Both the position numbers and the translations under genes were made by a program. Positions 28,101 through 38,200 of a DNA stretch of 64,000 bases are shown here, piece after piece. The notes below the pieces were generated by a model. It saw only the letters and a program-made list of their open reading frames with translations, was not told the origin of the DNA and ran no database searches. Within the stretch, counting starts at the first letter, position 1; each line of letters begins with the position of its first letter. Source of the stretch: Thermoguttaceae bacterium (lineage in GTDB: Bacteria; Planctomycetota; Planctomycetia; Pirellulales; Thermoguttaceae). Where the stretch lies: NCBI GenBank assembly GCA_017434455.1, contig JAFRFG010000012.1, positions 169,688 to 233,687 on the forward strand. Reading direction: 5' to 3'.

Positions 28101-28567
28101 GGCTGATGGAAGGAAAGTACGAACAGACGACCTGGAAGACCTGGCGCGGTGATAATGACCCGAATATCGTCTGCCGTCAGAACTCGAAGGAGAACGTCCT
28201 TTCGTGGCGGACCGCTCCGGCTCCCGCCGACGGTGGGGTGACCTACATCTTCGCCGGCGGGCTGGGGTATACCTCCTCCCCGGCGAGCGAGGGATTTGTC
28301 TTTGAGGCCAACGGCAAGAAGCTGTTCACCTTCGACGTGGTTCCCGAGGAGGGGGATCGTTTCGCCTGGGAGGGAGAGGGAGCCCGCATGGAGTTTGAGG
28401 TCCTGCGCCGCAGTCCCAGCGACGCGTTTGGGCGTTTCCGCCTGACGCTCCCCGAATCGCTGCGCAGCAAGGCCGGAACCGTCCTGACGGTCCGTTCCCT
28501 CGGGGAGGGGTCGAGCCGATGGTTCGCCCTTTATCCGTTCAACAATCTGGTGGTGGAAGGGGATTAA
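25151..28567 (+). CDS. secreted glycoside hydrolase family 2 protein
   Basis: An 1138-residue protein with a signal peptide (SLKWGLFLFLAFAGTLCA). The N-terminal sugar-binding jelly roll (LDGTWSFATDP to about residue 200) and immunoglobulin-like domain are followed by the TIM barrel. RGYGDDHIYPYE and NHVRHHSTILPHEYYDACDEIG are typical of GH2. Glu445 in VGGNELW fits the acid/base and Glu528 in LSHEAGN fits the nucleophile. The C-terminal 400 residues hold further beta-rich domains. Family members are beta-galactosidases, beta-mannosidases or beta-glucuronidases; the specificity cannot be read here. Export points to breakdown of external polysaccharides together with the upstream gene. Confidence 0.9.
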   Translation: MLMSFSRSLKWGLFLFLAFAGTLCARERLSLDGTWSFATDPEARGEADGWFAPGAKLAAMPLEGYAPEADGTIQVPGIWDNQGYGTQTDKLEHNFIGLGWYKRTFRVPAEWSGKRVFLTLGGISRMARVWINGELTGPDFLGQVASFTRDVTAFVRFGEENDITIRVDSFQHWEKDAILGSSSINDYMEIVWGGLWGHVTLEAVGDEHLDSLYLTTTVADQAVLHAKADILGQSAADAVRLELFDTDGALAASSQTSVGAGAGEAAFDLPVPGAKLWTPDTPNLYTAKMTLLKGDDPLDEIQCRCGLRQFTIEGDRLFLNGVPIFLRGYGDDHIYPYEFSMPTNIEMYRARLRIIKSFGFNHVRHHSTILPHEYYDACDEIGVIPTAEFAICYPQQLPGNSRWRSNVPEGTDTEPAMETYRERFTQAVKEYRNHPCILVWVGGNELWMGNEDYPGQELYTKFFKETVEKYDPARFYSDTDGDWLAYFEQGRDRDSLDIAFALFNEWVSPIATEKFAWSTFKKPTLSHEAGNYITFSRPNQIDLFADGRFDGNPSLIGRDPNAPIKSDFIPFWMTDGARKLKELGLDDQAEAWARASEEIYYIHHKYNVEGMRLNPGIIGYHWWLIQDFWTTSNGLMDLFFRPKSITPQRVRLFNAPLVLLQKDLKRTYRGADRCQARFFVSNFTDDAVRGVLHCDLELASGTTRQSCGVNNILPGTVAEVMDISSVLPEVDQPSEVTIRLKLQDDAGETIQSNEWHAMLYPKSVSLSTIDGRPVYADEDVLNIFPEAGMSPIPLEGELPAGGLYVTSYLDERLTKALDAGAGVVLFGSGGIFPTESIQYQQTWWKGGDSDHANHVGTFVYKTPFTEQLETADWCQPHWYTLLDQAVKFYLEKLPARPNVQIRALPSLVRVQDTAVVFDAAVGKGTLVVSGLNHAKAKGQPESESTLAALLKQAAAGPSGPAVMKAGDLATTDAVPEGTVLGFRRLMEGKYEQTTWKTWRGDNDPNIVCRQNSKENVLSWRTAPAPADGGVTYIFAGGLGYTSSPASEGFVFEANGKKLFTFDVVPEEGDRFAWEGEGARMEFEVLRRSPSDAFGRFRLTLPESLRSKAGTVLTVRSLGEGSSRWFALYPFNNLVVEGD

Positions 28568-28589
28568 GGGGGAATTTTACCCCTGAGGC

Positions 28590-28643
28590 AAACGCTTTTG
28601 ACGCCGGCGGCTTTCGTCTTTGGTGTCAAAAGCGCTTCTTTTC
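28590..28643 (+). terminator. terminator of the GH2 gene
   Basis: AAACGCTTTTGACGCC (28590-28605) pairs with GGTGTCAAAAGCGCTT (28622-28637) over 14-15 of 16 positions including a G-U pair, followed by CTTTTCC. It ends about 20 bases before the next ATG, so read-through is possible. Confidence 0.6.
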
Positions 28644-28664
28644 CTTTCGGCTAAAGAGGAATCG

Positions 28665-30893
28665 ATGACAGCACGCGCTCTTCGAGGTATTCTGCTCGGT
28701 TTGATCGCCTTTTTATGGGTGGTCTCCCTGGTTCTCGCCCCGGAAGGTTCCGTCCGCGGGGGGGATCTGCTGACGGAAAACCTCGGCTGGCTCCTGGCGG
28801 CGCTTTCTTTGGGGGTGGTTCTTCTTTTCCGCCCCCGGGGCTTTTCCGGTGCCGACGGCTGGATGGGGCTGTTTGCCCTGCTTTCGCTTCTTTCGTGGAT
28901 CGCCTTGGTGAGGAACGATACGGGGAACCGGTTTTACGCCGCCTGCCAGAGCGGGGCGATCCTCCTGTTGCCCGCGTCCTATTTTGTTTTGCGATATTTC
29001 CCGCGGCGGGAATCCGGACCGGTTCCGCTGATAAAATTGCTCGGGATTTTCCTGCTGGCGCTGTTTTTCGCGCAGTCCCTCTTCGCCGTCTACTGCTACC
29101 GCGTCCGCGATCCGGCGCTGCGGGCGCAGTATCACGCCGACCCGGAGAAGATGCTCGCCGATAACTCTCTGGTGATCCCCGCCGGCACGCCGCAGCGGGA
29201 GCTGTTCGAAAACCGTCTCAACAGCGTCGAGCCGCTGGGGACGTTCGGTTTGACGAATACCCTGGCCGGTTTTCTGGTTCCGACGCTGGTCTTCCTCGTC
29301 ACGCTGTTTCTCGAGGGGCTCTGCCGCCTGATCGCTCTTTGGCGGGTGAATTCCGAGGAGGGAAGGGGAAAGCGCCGCGACGGTCTTATCGACCTGCTCG
29401 TTTTGGCGCCGACCCTGGTGATCGGGGGGTACGCGCTGTTTTTGACCAAAAGCCGCACCGGCGTGTTGGCGCTGTTTTGCGGCGCCATTCTGGCGCTGGT
29501 GATCATCGGCCTGAACCGCGCCCCGAGGTTTTTCCGTCTGACGCTGGCCGTCTCGCCGATTCTTTTGGCACTGCTGCTGCTGGGAGGATTTACCTCCGGC
29601 ATCCTCGATCGGGAGTTCTTCACCGAGGCGAAAAAGTCGCTCGGTTTCCGGCTCGACTACTGGCAGGCCGCCGCGCGAATGACGGCGGAGTATCCCTGGC
29701 TTGGGGTTGGCCCGGGGAACTTCCAGCCGATGTACACCCGCTTTATGAACGCCACGGCCAGCGAGGTGGTCGCCGACCCGCACAACTTCGCCTTCGAGAT
29801 CGCCTCGCTGCTCGGTCTTCCCGCGCTGGCGGCGCTGCTCGCGTTTTTGCTGAAGGTCGGCTGCCAAGCGCTGCGCGCGGAGCTCGAACCGGATCGGCAG
29901 AATTCCCCGAAAATAACGATGGGGCTGTTTCGCTCGCTGTTCTGGGGGCTTTTTTTCGCCGCCGCCTGCTTCGCGGCGTTTTTTCTGTCGATCCAGACCG
30001 AGGCCCCGATCGATTTCGACTTTTTGCTCTGCGCGCTGCCGGCGATCCCGCCGGCGCTGCTGTTGGGGGAGAGATTCCTGACCCGGACGCTTCCGCGCCG
30101 CTGGCTGTTTCCGGCCTGGGTGGCGGGGGGGATCAATCTTCTGGCCGCCGGAGGGATCTTTTACCCCCCCACGGCGCTGCCGCTGATTTTGCTCACCGCC
30201 GCGATGGCCCCCCCCGCCGAGACGACACCTGAGGGGACCTGCGCCGCCGCGGGACCGTCTGCCCGAAGAGCCGGCCGCTGGGTGTTCGGTGCCGCGGTTG
30301 TTCTGCTGCTGGCCGGCGCCGTCGGCCTTTGGCGAACGGCCGTCGTTTCCCGCCGCGCCCGGGAGCTGGAAGGGCAGTTCAGCCATCCCGGCGCGGCGGC
30401 CTTAGAACAGCTGTCCGGGGAGCTCAAGGGCGGAGCGCTCCCCTGCGATCTTGGCGATTGCGTTTCGCTGCGTATGCTCTGCCTCGACGGCACCGCCGCC
30501 TTTGCGCGGCAGTACATAGCAGCCGGCGGCGGCGAGAAGGCCCTTTCCTCCTTCCTATCGGCGAAAGAGGGGCTCTTCGAGGCGATTCCCCCCTCGGCGT
30601 CGGTTCGCTTCCACGCCGGGAAACTTCTGCTCTCCCTGGCCGAAAGCGCGCGGCCAGCGGCGCGCGGGGAACTGTTTCAAGAGGCCGAAAGCGCCTTTGC
30701 CGAGGCGGTGGAGCGATTCCCCACCAACGCCGAGTACCGCCTCTATCACGCCCTGGCGCTCGGCCTTGCGGGAAACCGCCTCGCGGGAGAAGAAGAATAC
30801 GCGCGGGGACTGTCGCTGGATGAGGCGATGACGCACTCGGATCGAAAACTCACCGATGAGCTGAAAGAACGGGTCGCCGAGGCGCTGCGGTAA
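28665..30893 (+). CDS. O-antigen ligase/polymerase (Wzy_C) family protein with TPR-like tail
   Basis: The ATG at 28665 follows AGAGGA at 6-7 bases and begins a hydrophobic membrane protein; the frame extends upstream to 28620 inside the terminator hairpin. There are about 12 membrane segments. YPWLGVGPGNFQPMYTRF followed by DPHNFAFEIASLLGLPA is the conserved Wzy_C signature of O-antigen ligases and polysaccharide polymerases, which join glycans at the outer face of the inner membrane. After the last membrane segment (about residue 550) comes a soluble tail of helical pairs (AKEGLFEAIPPSASVRFHAGKLLLSLAE…, EAESAFAEAVERFPTNAEYRLYHALALGLAG) like TPRs. No other polysaccharide gene is near, so the glycan is unknown. 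Confidence 0.8.
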   Translation: MTARALRGILLGLIAFLWVVSLVLAPEGSVRGGDLLTENLGWLLAALSLGVVLLFRPRGFSGADGWMGLFALLSLLSWIALVRNDTGNRFYAACQSGAILLLPASYFVLRYFPRRESGPVPLIKLLGIFLLALFFAQSLFAVYCYRVRDPALRAQYHADPEKMLADNSLVIPAGTPQRELFENRLNSVEPLGTFGLTNTLAGFLVPTLVFLVTLFLEGLCRLIALWRVNSEEGRGKRRDGLIDLLVLAPTLVIGGYALFLTKSRTGVLALFCGAILALVIIGLNRAPRFFRLTLAVSPILLALLLLGGFTSGILDREFFTEAKKSLGFRLDYWQAAARMTAEYPWLGVGPGNFQPMYTRFMNATASEVVADPHNFAFEIASLLGLPALAALLAFLLKVGCQALRAELEPDRQNSPKITMGLFRSLFWGLFFAAACFAAFFLSIQTEAPIDFDFLLCALPAIPPALLLGERFLTRTLPRRWLFPAWVAGGINLLAAGGIFYPPTALPLILLTAAMAPPAETTPEGTCAAAGPSARRAGRWVFGAAVVLLLAGAVGLWRTAVVSRRARELEGQFSHPGAAALEQLSGELKGGALPCDLGDCVSLRMLCLDGTAAFARQYIAAGGGEKALSSFLSAKEGLFEAIPPSASVRFHAGKLLLSLAESARPAARGELFQEAESAFAEAVERFPTNAEYRLYHALALGLAGNRLAGEEEYARGLSLDEAMTHSDRKLTDELKERVAEALR

Positions 30894-30949
30894 GCGACAG
30901 CGGCCCGGTCTTGGGGGATATTGAGGGAAGAGACGTTTGCGCGGCGCTC

Positions 30950-31801
30950 TTATTCGAAAGAGCGCAGGTACGCCACGCTCTTTTGGGCAAGGTTTTCGAC
31001 CCCAACGCTGTAGTCGAACGGTTCGACCCCGATCCAGCCGTCGAAGCCCGTTTCGCGCAGCGCCGCGATGATCGGCCCGAAGTCGAGCTCGCCGAAGCCG
31101 GGACCGCGCAGGTTCGGGTCGTTGGCGTGGAAGGTCTTTTCGAAGGGGACGAATCTTGGATCACGGATGACCTCGGGGATCGGACGGTCCTCGCCGCCGG
31201 CCATCGCCTTGCAGTCGAGGTGAATGGTGATCGGTCCGGGGTTCCCCATCTTCTCGATCAGCTCCAGCGCCTGGGCGGCGTTCATCAGGAAGTTGTTCTC
31301 GCTGGCGGCCAGCGGTTCCAGCGCCAGGATGATATTGTTCCGCTTCAGATTATCGAGCGTCCCGGCGAGGGTGTCGGCGGCGTAGCCGAGGGCGTCGTTG
31401 TAGGAGAAGTTCGGCAGCACGTAGCGCTGGGCGGGGGAGCCGAGGACGAGGTACTCTCCCCCTAAGTCGGCGCACAGCGTGATCAGATCGTTTAGGTAGG
31501 CGGTCGTCTTTTGGCGGATCTCCGCCTCGGGCGATGTCAGGAAGAACCCTTCGGTCTTGGCCAAAAGCCAGTGCATTCCCGGGAGCTTGATCGATGCCTT
31601 TTCGGCCAGGAGAACCATTTCGTCGCGCTGCTTGGGGGTGATCCGCCGCACATCGGCGCTTTTTTCGGCCCCGCTGACCCACGCCTCGTCGAGACTGAAC
31701 GGGGCCAGCTCAACGCCGTCGTACCCGCAGCGGGCGGTGAACTCAAACTGTTTCTCCAGCGGCCAATTGCCGTAGACTTCGTTACAGAACGCGATCTTCA
31801 T
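30950..31801 (-). CDS. sugar phosphate isomerase/epimerase (AP-endonuclease-2-like TIM barrel)
   Basis: A 283-residue TIM-barrel protein of the xylose-isomerase-like family. The metal ligands are in the expected order: Glu162 (LALEPL), Asp196 with His194 (IHLDCK), His225 (FHAND) and Glu260 (GVEPF). The order matches D-tagatose/D-psicose 3-epimerases and hydroxypyruvate isomerases; the sequence alone does not decide between them. It is cytoplasmic and monocistronic, transcribed toward the O-antigen-ligase-like gene. Confidence 0.8.
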   Translation of the reverse strand: MKIAFCNEVYGNWPLEKQFEFTARCGYDGVELAPFSLDEAWVSGAEKSADVRRITPKQRDEMVLLAEKASIKLPGMHWLLAKTEGFFLTSPEAEIRQKTTAYLNDLITLCADLGGEYLVLGSPAQRYVLPNFSYNDALGYAADTLAGTLDNLKRNNIILALEPLAASENNFLMNAAQALELIEKMGNPGPITIHLDCKAMAGGEDRPIPEVIRDPRFVPFEKTFHANDPNLRGPGFGELDFGPIIAALRETGFDGWIGVEPFDYSVGVENLAQKSVAYLRSFE

Positions 31802-31875
31802 AGGTTTTTTCCTGCCGGTGGTTTTTTTTCGGTTTTCTTGTCGGTTTCCCCTACAAGAATCTCTTGCGTGGAAAC

Positions 31876-31904
31876 ATTATAAAGGGGAAGTCGGTTATAA
31901 TCAA
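31876..31904 (-). promoter_or_regulatory. promoter of the isomerase/epimerase gene
   Basis: On the minus strand TTGATT (31904-31899), a 17-base spacer and a perfect TATAAT (31881-31876); the leader would be about 70 bases. A plus-strand TATAAT (31896-31901) overlaps this promoter, so the two directions may compete. Confidence 0.6.
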
Positions 31905-32290
31905 CTCGTCGGCCCTTTTACAGCGGCCGCCGAAATCCCCTTCGGCCTTTCGAGGAACTTTTCGGTCGGCGGTTACGTCTATGGGAGGGGGGCGGAATAT
32001 AACGGTTTTTTTGTGTGGGGGAGGGGTATATGAAAAAAAGAGGGCATCCGTGAAGAATGATTTTAGTTCCGTCGGGAAAATGGTTGATAAATAGGGATAA
32101 GCGTAATCTCCGCACCCAAGGGGGGAGGTATGGACTCCTTTGGCGCGGGCGGGGGTATTGTGCTGGCACAAAAAGCGTAACATCTGGGCAGGTTGCGTTG
32201 GTTGCGCGGTATAGATAAAATATACCTCGCGCCGTTGTCCGTTGTTGGGCTAACCGGGTATTTCATCCCTTTGCGTTAAGGATCGATAGC
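31905..32290. other. intergenic region upstream of the giant LEPR-XLL gene
   Basis: No convincing gene. It holds an imperfect hairpin (CGCACCCAAGG at 32111 with CCTTTGGCGCG ending 32147), a perfect inverted repeat TTGTGC-TG-GCACAA (32158-32171), a promoter (32193-32221) and a second inverted repeat over its -10. Short open frames here are unsupported. Confidence 0.5.
32193..32226 (+). promoter_or_regulatory. promoter with overlapping inverted repeat for the giant gene
   Basis: TTGCGT (32193-32198), a 17-base spacer and TAAAAT (32216-32221). The inverted repeat GGTATA-N7-TATACC (32208-32226) covers the -10 exactly, a position typical of a repressor site. The perfect TTGTGC/GCACAA repeat lies 22 bases upstream of the -35. 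Confidence 0.45.
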
Positions 32291-35200
32291 ATGAGTATGA
32301 AAAAGTATCTTCAGGAACGGTTTTTCTCTCGTCTGCAAGGTCGGATGAAGCCGCTTCGCGAGCGGGGACTGCAGATGGAGCCGCTGGAAGATCGGAATTT
32401 GCTCACCGCGACACCCAATGGGTGGGATATCGTCGATACCCCGGAAGCCAACGTGGAGTTCGGCTATGTCTCGGATGTCGAAAATCCCTCGGAAGTGAAG
32501 CTGACTTTCGGCGAAACCGCGGGGACGGACGATCTTCTCGTCGGTGTCGTCGTCAGCGGAAAGGCCGGCCAGCCGGCCGTGCTCGATCCGGCGGCGATCG
32601 CGCTCGACGACCAGGTCTCGGGGTGGCAGATCATCAAAAGCGGAATGCTGAGCGACGACGATGGGACGAACAGCTCGTTCGTTATCCTTCGTGTGACGCC
32701 GAACGAAGAGGGGTATAAGCTCTTTATCTCGGGGAAGGATGAGGGGCTCACCGGCGCTTTCACCTGCTCGGTCTTTACTCCGGGGAGCGTCAACCGCAAC
32801 GGGGTCATCGACGATTTCGAGATCCAGGATACCTTCAAATTCGTCTCGTACACGAACGCCTATTTCTCCGGCGGGAGGAATCCCGCCTCAATCGATATCT
32901 ACCGCCACATGTTCGGCGAGGATGTCGATGTTTCCCAGTGGAACAACGTCTACAGCACGGTTTACGACGTCAACATGGACGGTGTGATGAGCGGCGACGA
33001 CCTGTCGCTGATTAAGCTCGGCATCCGCGATGCCTCCAGCGTTAAGCTTGAGTACGACCACGAGGCCCCCGAGATCGATCCGGCGTGGACCGATTCGGAC
33101 GATCCGATGGTGGTCAAAGATCCGGCCGATTTCAAGATCCCTGTTATCGATGACAGCGGGGTCGGCAGCGCCACGGTGAAAGTCGGCGACGACACCTACG
33201 ACGCGGTGCTCGAAGACGGAGGTACAACGCCGGATGGGCATCGGATCACCAATATCGTCGGCGTCGTGGCCGACGGCCAGCCGCTGTCGTTCGAGGATTT
33301 CTTCCGTGACGACCGCACCGGCGAGCTGGACAACGGCGATTATCCGATGACGATCACCGCGACCGATAACGCCGGCAACGAGATGGCGCCGACCGACGTC
33401 TTTATCCGGTATATCGCCGGAAACGCCCGCGAAACCGCCAAAAACGAGACGTCCTACGACCCGGCTTGGAGTTTTGGCGACGGGGCCGCGATCACCACCC
33501 TGACGATCTACGAGGGAAACTCCGTGACCGATTGGGACGGGACGTCTGACACGATTGTTCTGCCGTCCGGCGCGAAAGTTGACCTGGTTCTCGACGGCGA
33601 GGGCCGTATTACCTCGATGACCTATCGGATGAACGGCCGCTGGGACAAAGCCGTCAACCTCCCCGAGGGGGCGGTCGACCCGGTCTCGTTCTCGATGACC
33701 AATATCGACGGCCAGACCGATACCTGGGATTTCAACGTCCTCGGTGTCAATGACGCTCCGGAAGCCCACGCCAATGTTCAAATCGCGCTGGTTGATACCG
33801 CCGCGGCCGCCGGCGAAAAAACCAACGCGACCGACCGCGACCGCGGCGATGTCCTCTCCGCGGCGGTGAAGTCGGTTTCCGCGCCGGCCTTCCAAGACGC
33901 GCCGGCGGGGATCGAGACGATTGTCCCGACGGGGGCCGATTTTTCTGGGTGGCTGACTTTCGACAGTGCCGCCGAAGAGTACCGCTTCGAGGTGCCCGAG
34001 GATGTCGACTTCCTCAAGCAGCTTCCTATTGGGGCGAAGTTCATCCTGACCTATACCTGCACGGTGACCGACAAGCTCGGCGCGACGACCGAAGAGACCG
34101 TCGTGGTGACCGTCACCGGGACGAATCAAGCGCCCGTCGCCGAGGCGATCGACGAAACCTATACCGCCGTCCCCGACGCGGCCACACCGATCGTGCTCGA
34201 GATCCCCTGCGGCGGTGAAGATATCGACTACAGCGATACCGTTGCCCTGGCGACGGTGACTATCGGCGGGACGACCTACACGATCGATTGGGAGACCGGC
34301 CAGTTCGCCCCCGGCGAAAGTTCGGTCGAGGTCGCCGGTTACGGAACCTACACGCTCGATACCGCGAACCGGAAGCTTCTTTACACGCTGGCCGGCGATT
34401 ACAGCGAGCAGCTCCGCTGGACGACCCCCGCGGGGGAAACCGCGGCGATCGAGCTTGGCGGGCTTGAGTATCAGATGGCCGACAACCACGGCGCTTTGTC
34501 CGAGGGCGCCGCGGTCAGCTACACCTATGTCGGCGCCTTCGATAAGCTCCAGTTTGTGAACATTCCGGACCAAGAGGTCAATGCCCTCGGAACCGAGACC
34601 GGCTGGGCGACGCTCGATGAGAAGATCACCTTCCACAGCGACGCCGGCCAGACGTACGCTTTCTCTGTCAAGGAGATTAAAAACGACGAGCATACGCTCG
34701 AGGCGTCGGCACTTCTTCGCTTTGCCGATCCTGTTTACGGCCCCGACGGCTCGATCGAGCTGCAGGTCAATCGCGACGCCCTGGCGACGATTCCGGCGGA
34801 GTGGTACGGCGACTATACGGTGACGTTCGAGTACGCCAATACCGATACCGCCGCCCACGCGGACGACGCCGGTCAGCAGACCTTTACCCTGTCGATCGTC
34901 GGCTACACGATTACCGTGACCCCGGCGGTGATCGAAGGGGGAACCCTGACCGAGGATCAGGTTTACACCCCCGAGACCGGCTATCAGGCGGCGGTCGATC
35001 TGACCACAAAAATCGTCAGCGTGACCGCTCACAAAAGCGGCGGTGTGGAGGCGACGGTCGATTCGTACGATTTCGCGACGACCCTGAGATTAGACGATGT
35101 CTCGGGGGCGGGTGCCGCGGATCTGACCGACGCCGAAAAAGCGCATCTGCTTTCGTGCGCGTCGATCGACAGCGCCGGCAACTTCCTCTTCCGTCTCGAC

Positions 35201-38200
35201 GATGCCGCCAGCGAAATGCTGCAGTATCTCGCCGAGGGGGACTCGCTGACGATGTCGTTCGGCTATTCGCTGACGAACCTGGTGATCGACGGTGAGGCGA
35301 TTGCCGGTACGCTTCGCGGCGGCGACGTGACGGTGATGATCACCGGTGTCAACGACGCTCCGGTGGCGCACGGTACGGTCGACATTGCCTTAAGCGACGT
35401 CGACGCGGCCGCCTCGGCCTCTTCGAAGGTGACCGACGCCGATACGCCGGCCGAGGAGCTGGTCTATACGCTCAACAGCTATCCGTCCGGCGATGACGTG
35501 GTCTTCAGCGGAAACGCTCCGGCGGGGATCGCGGCCATTGTCGAGGGGGCCGACTTCTCGACCTGGCTGACTTGGGACGCCGCGCAGCAAAAGTACGTCT
35601 TCGCCCCGGGTTCGGAGATTTTCAAGGCGCTTCCCGAAGCGGTCACCGCTACCCTGGCTTACAGCTTCCAGGTCAGTGACGGCAAGGGCGCGGCGACCAT
35701 CGAAGATATCCAGGTGACGATCACCGGGACGAATCAGGCGCCGACGGCTCAGGATCTCTCCGCGTCGGTCAACGCCGGCGATTCCGTCGTGATCGACTGG
35801 CGGGCCAATTCGAACGATATCGACTTCAAAGACCCGGTCACGCTGGTCAAGCTCAACGATGTCGCGGTCACCGCCACCGAGGCCAATCCTCAGGTGATCG
35901 ACCTGTATGATAACGATCAGTATGTCGGGTACCTGACCGTCTCGGTCGTCGAGGGGGAACAGGTTCTCACCTACACCGCCGCCGGCAATGCCCTGAAGTG
36001 GGACCTGGCGAAAGACGATACCCGCGGAATCGATTTCACCTATCAGGTTTCCGACGGCCGGCTGACCTCGGATACCGCCGACGCCGCCGTCGAGGTGGTG
36101 GGCCAATTCGACCCGCTCGAGATGGATCCCAATAATCCGACCACCTTGAGGATTACCAATAAGTCTGCCGCGGTCGAAGGGTGGATTCCGGCGACCGAGC
36201 AGCTCGGTTTCTTCAGCGATATGCTCCCCGGCGGCGAGCGTGAGAGTTACTCGTTCACCGTCACGAAGGCCAACGACGACGCCGACCTGGCCCAGTATTT
36301 CAAGATGGAGACGACCGGCGGCAAGGTGACGCTCTATGTGGAGCAAAGCGCGGTGACGGGCCCCTCGCCGATTCTGCCGCCGGGCGACTATGTTCTGGCC
36401 TTTACCTCCCAGAATCTCGACGGTGAGGCCGACGTTCAGGATCACACGATCAATCTCACCATTCAGGACAAAAGTGGTGTCGTCGCCGATCCGATTGATC
36501 TGCGCTCGATCACCGAGGATGACCCGTCCGTTTCGGCGGATCTGTCGCAGAACACCTTCACCGATCCCGACAAGGCGACCGCGACGGTTACCGACGTGCG
36601 TTTCAAGACCCTCGAGGAGCTTCCGGTCAATACGGTCACTTTGACCGATTCGACCGGAACGTATACCGGCGAGCAGATCAAAGACCACCTCGGCTGGTCG
36701 GCGGATCGGTACACGGCGTTTGTCCAGGAGCTCTGCGAGGCCGCGTCGGTCGACGGCACGTCGAGTACGTTCACCTTCACCAACGACGGGACATTCCTCA
36801 ACTTCCTCGCCGAGGGAGCCGAGCTGCACGTGACCTACCACTACACGATCGACGGCTACACCTCCGACGGCGTCGTCTGGGATGTTCCCTCGACGAACAA
36901 CCCCATCACCGTCAATATCACCGGTATTAACGACGCCCCGTACGGCGCGGCCGACCATACCGCCTCGGTCGATCTGACCACCGGCGCGGTGGTGTACGAC
37001 GCCGGCTCGGCGACGCTGAATATCTTCGACGGTGTCGTCGATCCTGAAGGTCGGAGTCTGCGCACGACGTGGAACGTCCCCGCGACGGTCACCGCCTACG
37101 GGACCACGTTCACCATCTCTGAGGGGGCGATCACCGTCGCCGCCGATGGGACGGTTTCGATCGATGTCGACAAGCTCACCGGCGATTTCGTGAAGCTCGG
37201 GCTCGGCCAGTCGGCGGAGATTGTGGTGAAGTTCACCATCAGCGACGACCTGGGACTGGTCGTCGCCGAGGGGGAAAGGTCGCTGACCGTGACGGTGCTC
37301 GGCAAAAACGAGGCGCCGACCAAGAAGGCCGACGCCCCGACCGGTTCGGACTATATCGAGGAGTCGACCGGCTCGGCTGCGGTGTCGATCACCCCCGCGA
37401 TGTTCGCCGAAGATATCGACCTAAACGATACCACCCTCTACTTCCAGAGCGTGACCGTCGAAGGGACGACGATTACCGCGCAGAGCGCGGGATGGTCGGG
37501 CAATACGTTCACTCAGGCGTTCGCCTCGGGCGCGACCCTGACGCTGGTCAAAAACACCAGCGGGATCACCTCGTGCAGCTATAACGTCGCCGGGCGCGCC
37601 GAAAGGGTTCCGAACCTTCCGGCCGGCCAGACCGCGGCCGATTCGATTTCGTTCGTCGTCTGCGACAAGGCCGGCGCGGCGACCGAGTCGATCTCCTACG
37701 ACTTCAACGTTATCGGTGTCAACGACGCCCCGTACGGCGCGGCCGACCACACCGCCAACGTCAATCTGATCAATCAGACGGTGAAGTACGACGCCAATGA
37801 AGATACCCTGAACGTTCTCGACGGCGTGGTCGACCCCGATGGGAATACCCTGTCGGTGACCAACGTCACGGTTCCGACGAGCGTGGCGGCCTATGGGTAT
37901 CCGTTCACGATTTCCCCCGGCGCGATCACGATCGCTCAAACCGGCGAGGTGAGTATCGACCTTGCCGCGCTGACGGATGATTTCATCAAGCTGGCACAGG
38001 ACGGTACCGTCACGATCCCGGTCACCTACCTGGTGCAAGACTCCGCCGGCGCGAGTGTCAAAGAGGGGATTAAGACCGTGACGGTTACCGTCGTCGGGAG
38101 GAACGAGGCCCCGACGGCCTCCGCGACGCTCACCGGGACGGTCGATCTGGCCGCCGGCACGCAGACTGTGCTCGATCTGACCGGCGGCGCGGAAGATCTG

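Noticed and set aside
31818..32103. Short open frames of 60-110 codons between the epimerase and the giant gene
   Set aside because: They overlap each other on both strands, lack ribosome sites and cover predicted promoters.
32888..35032. 714-codon minus-strand frame inside the giant LEPR-XLL gene
   Set aside because: Same explanation: codon bias of the real gene leaves the opposite frame open.
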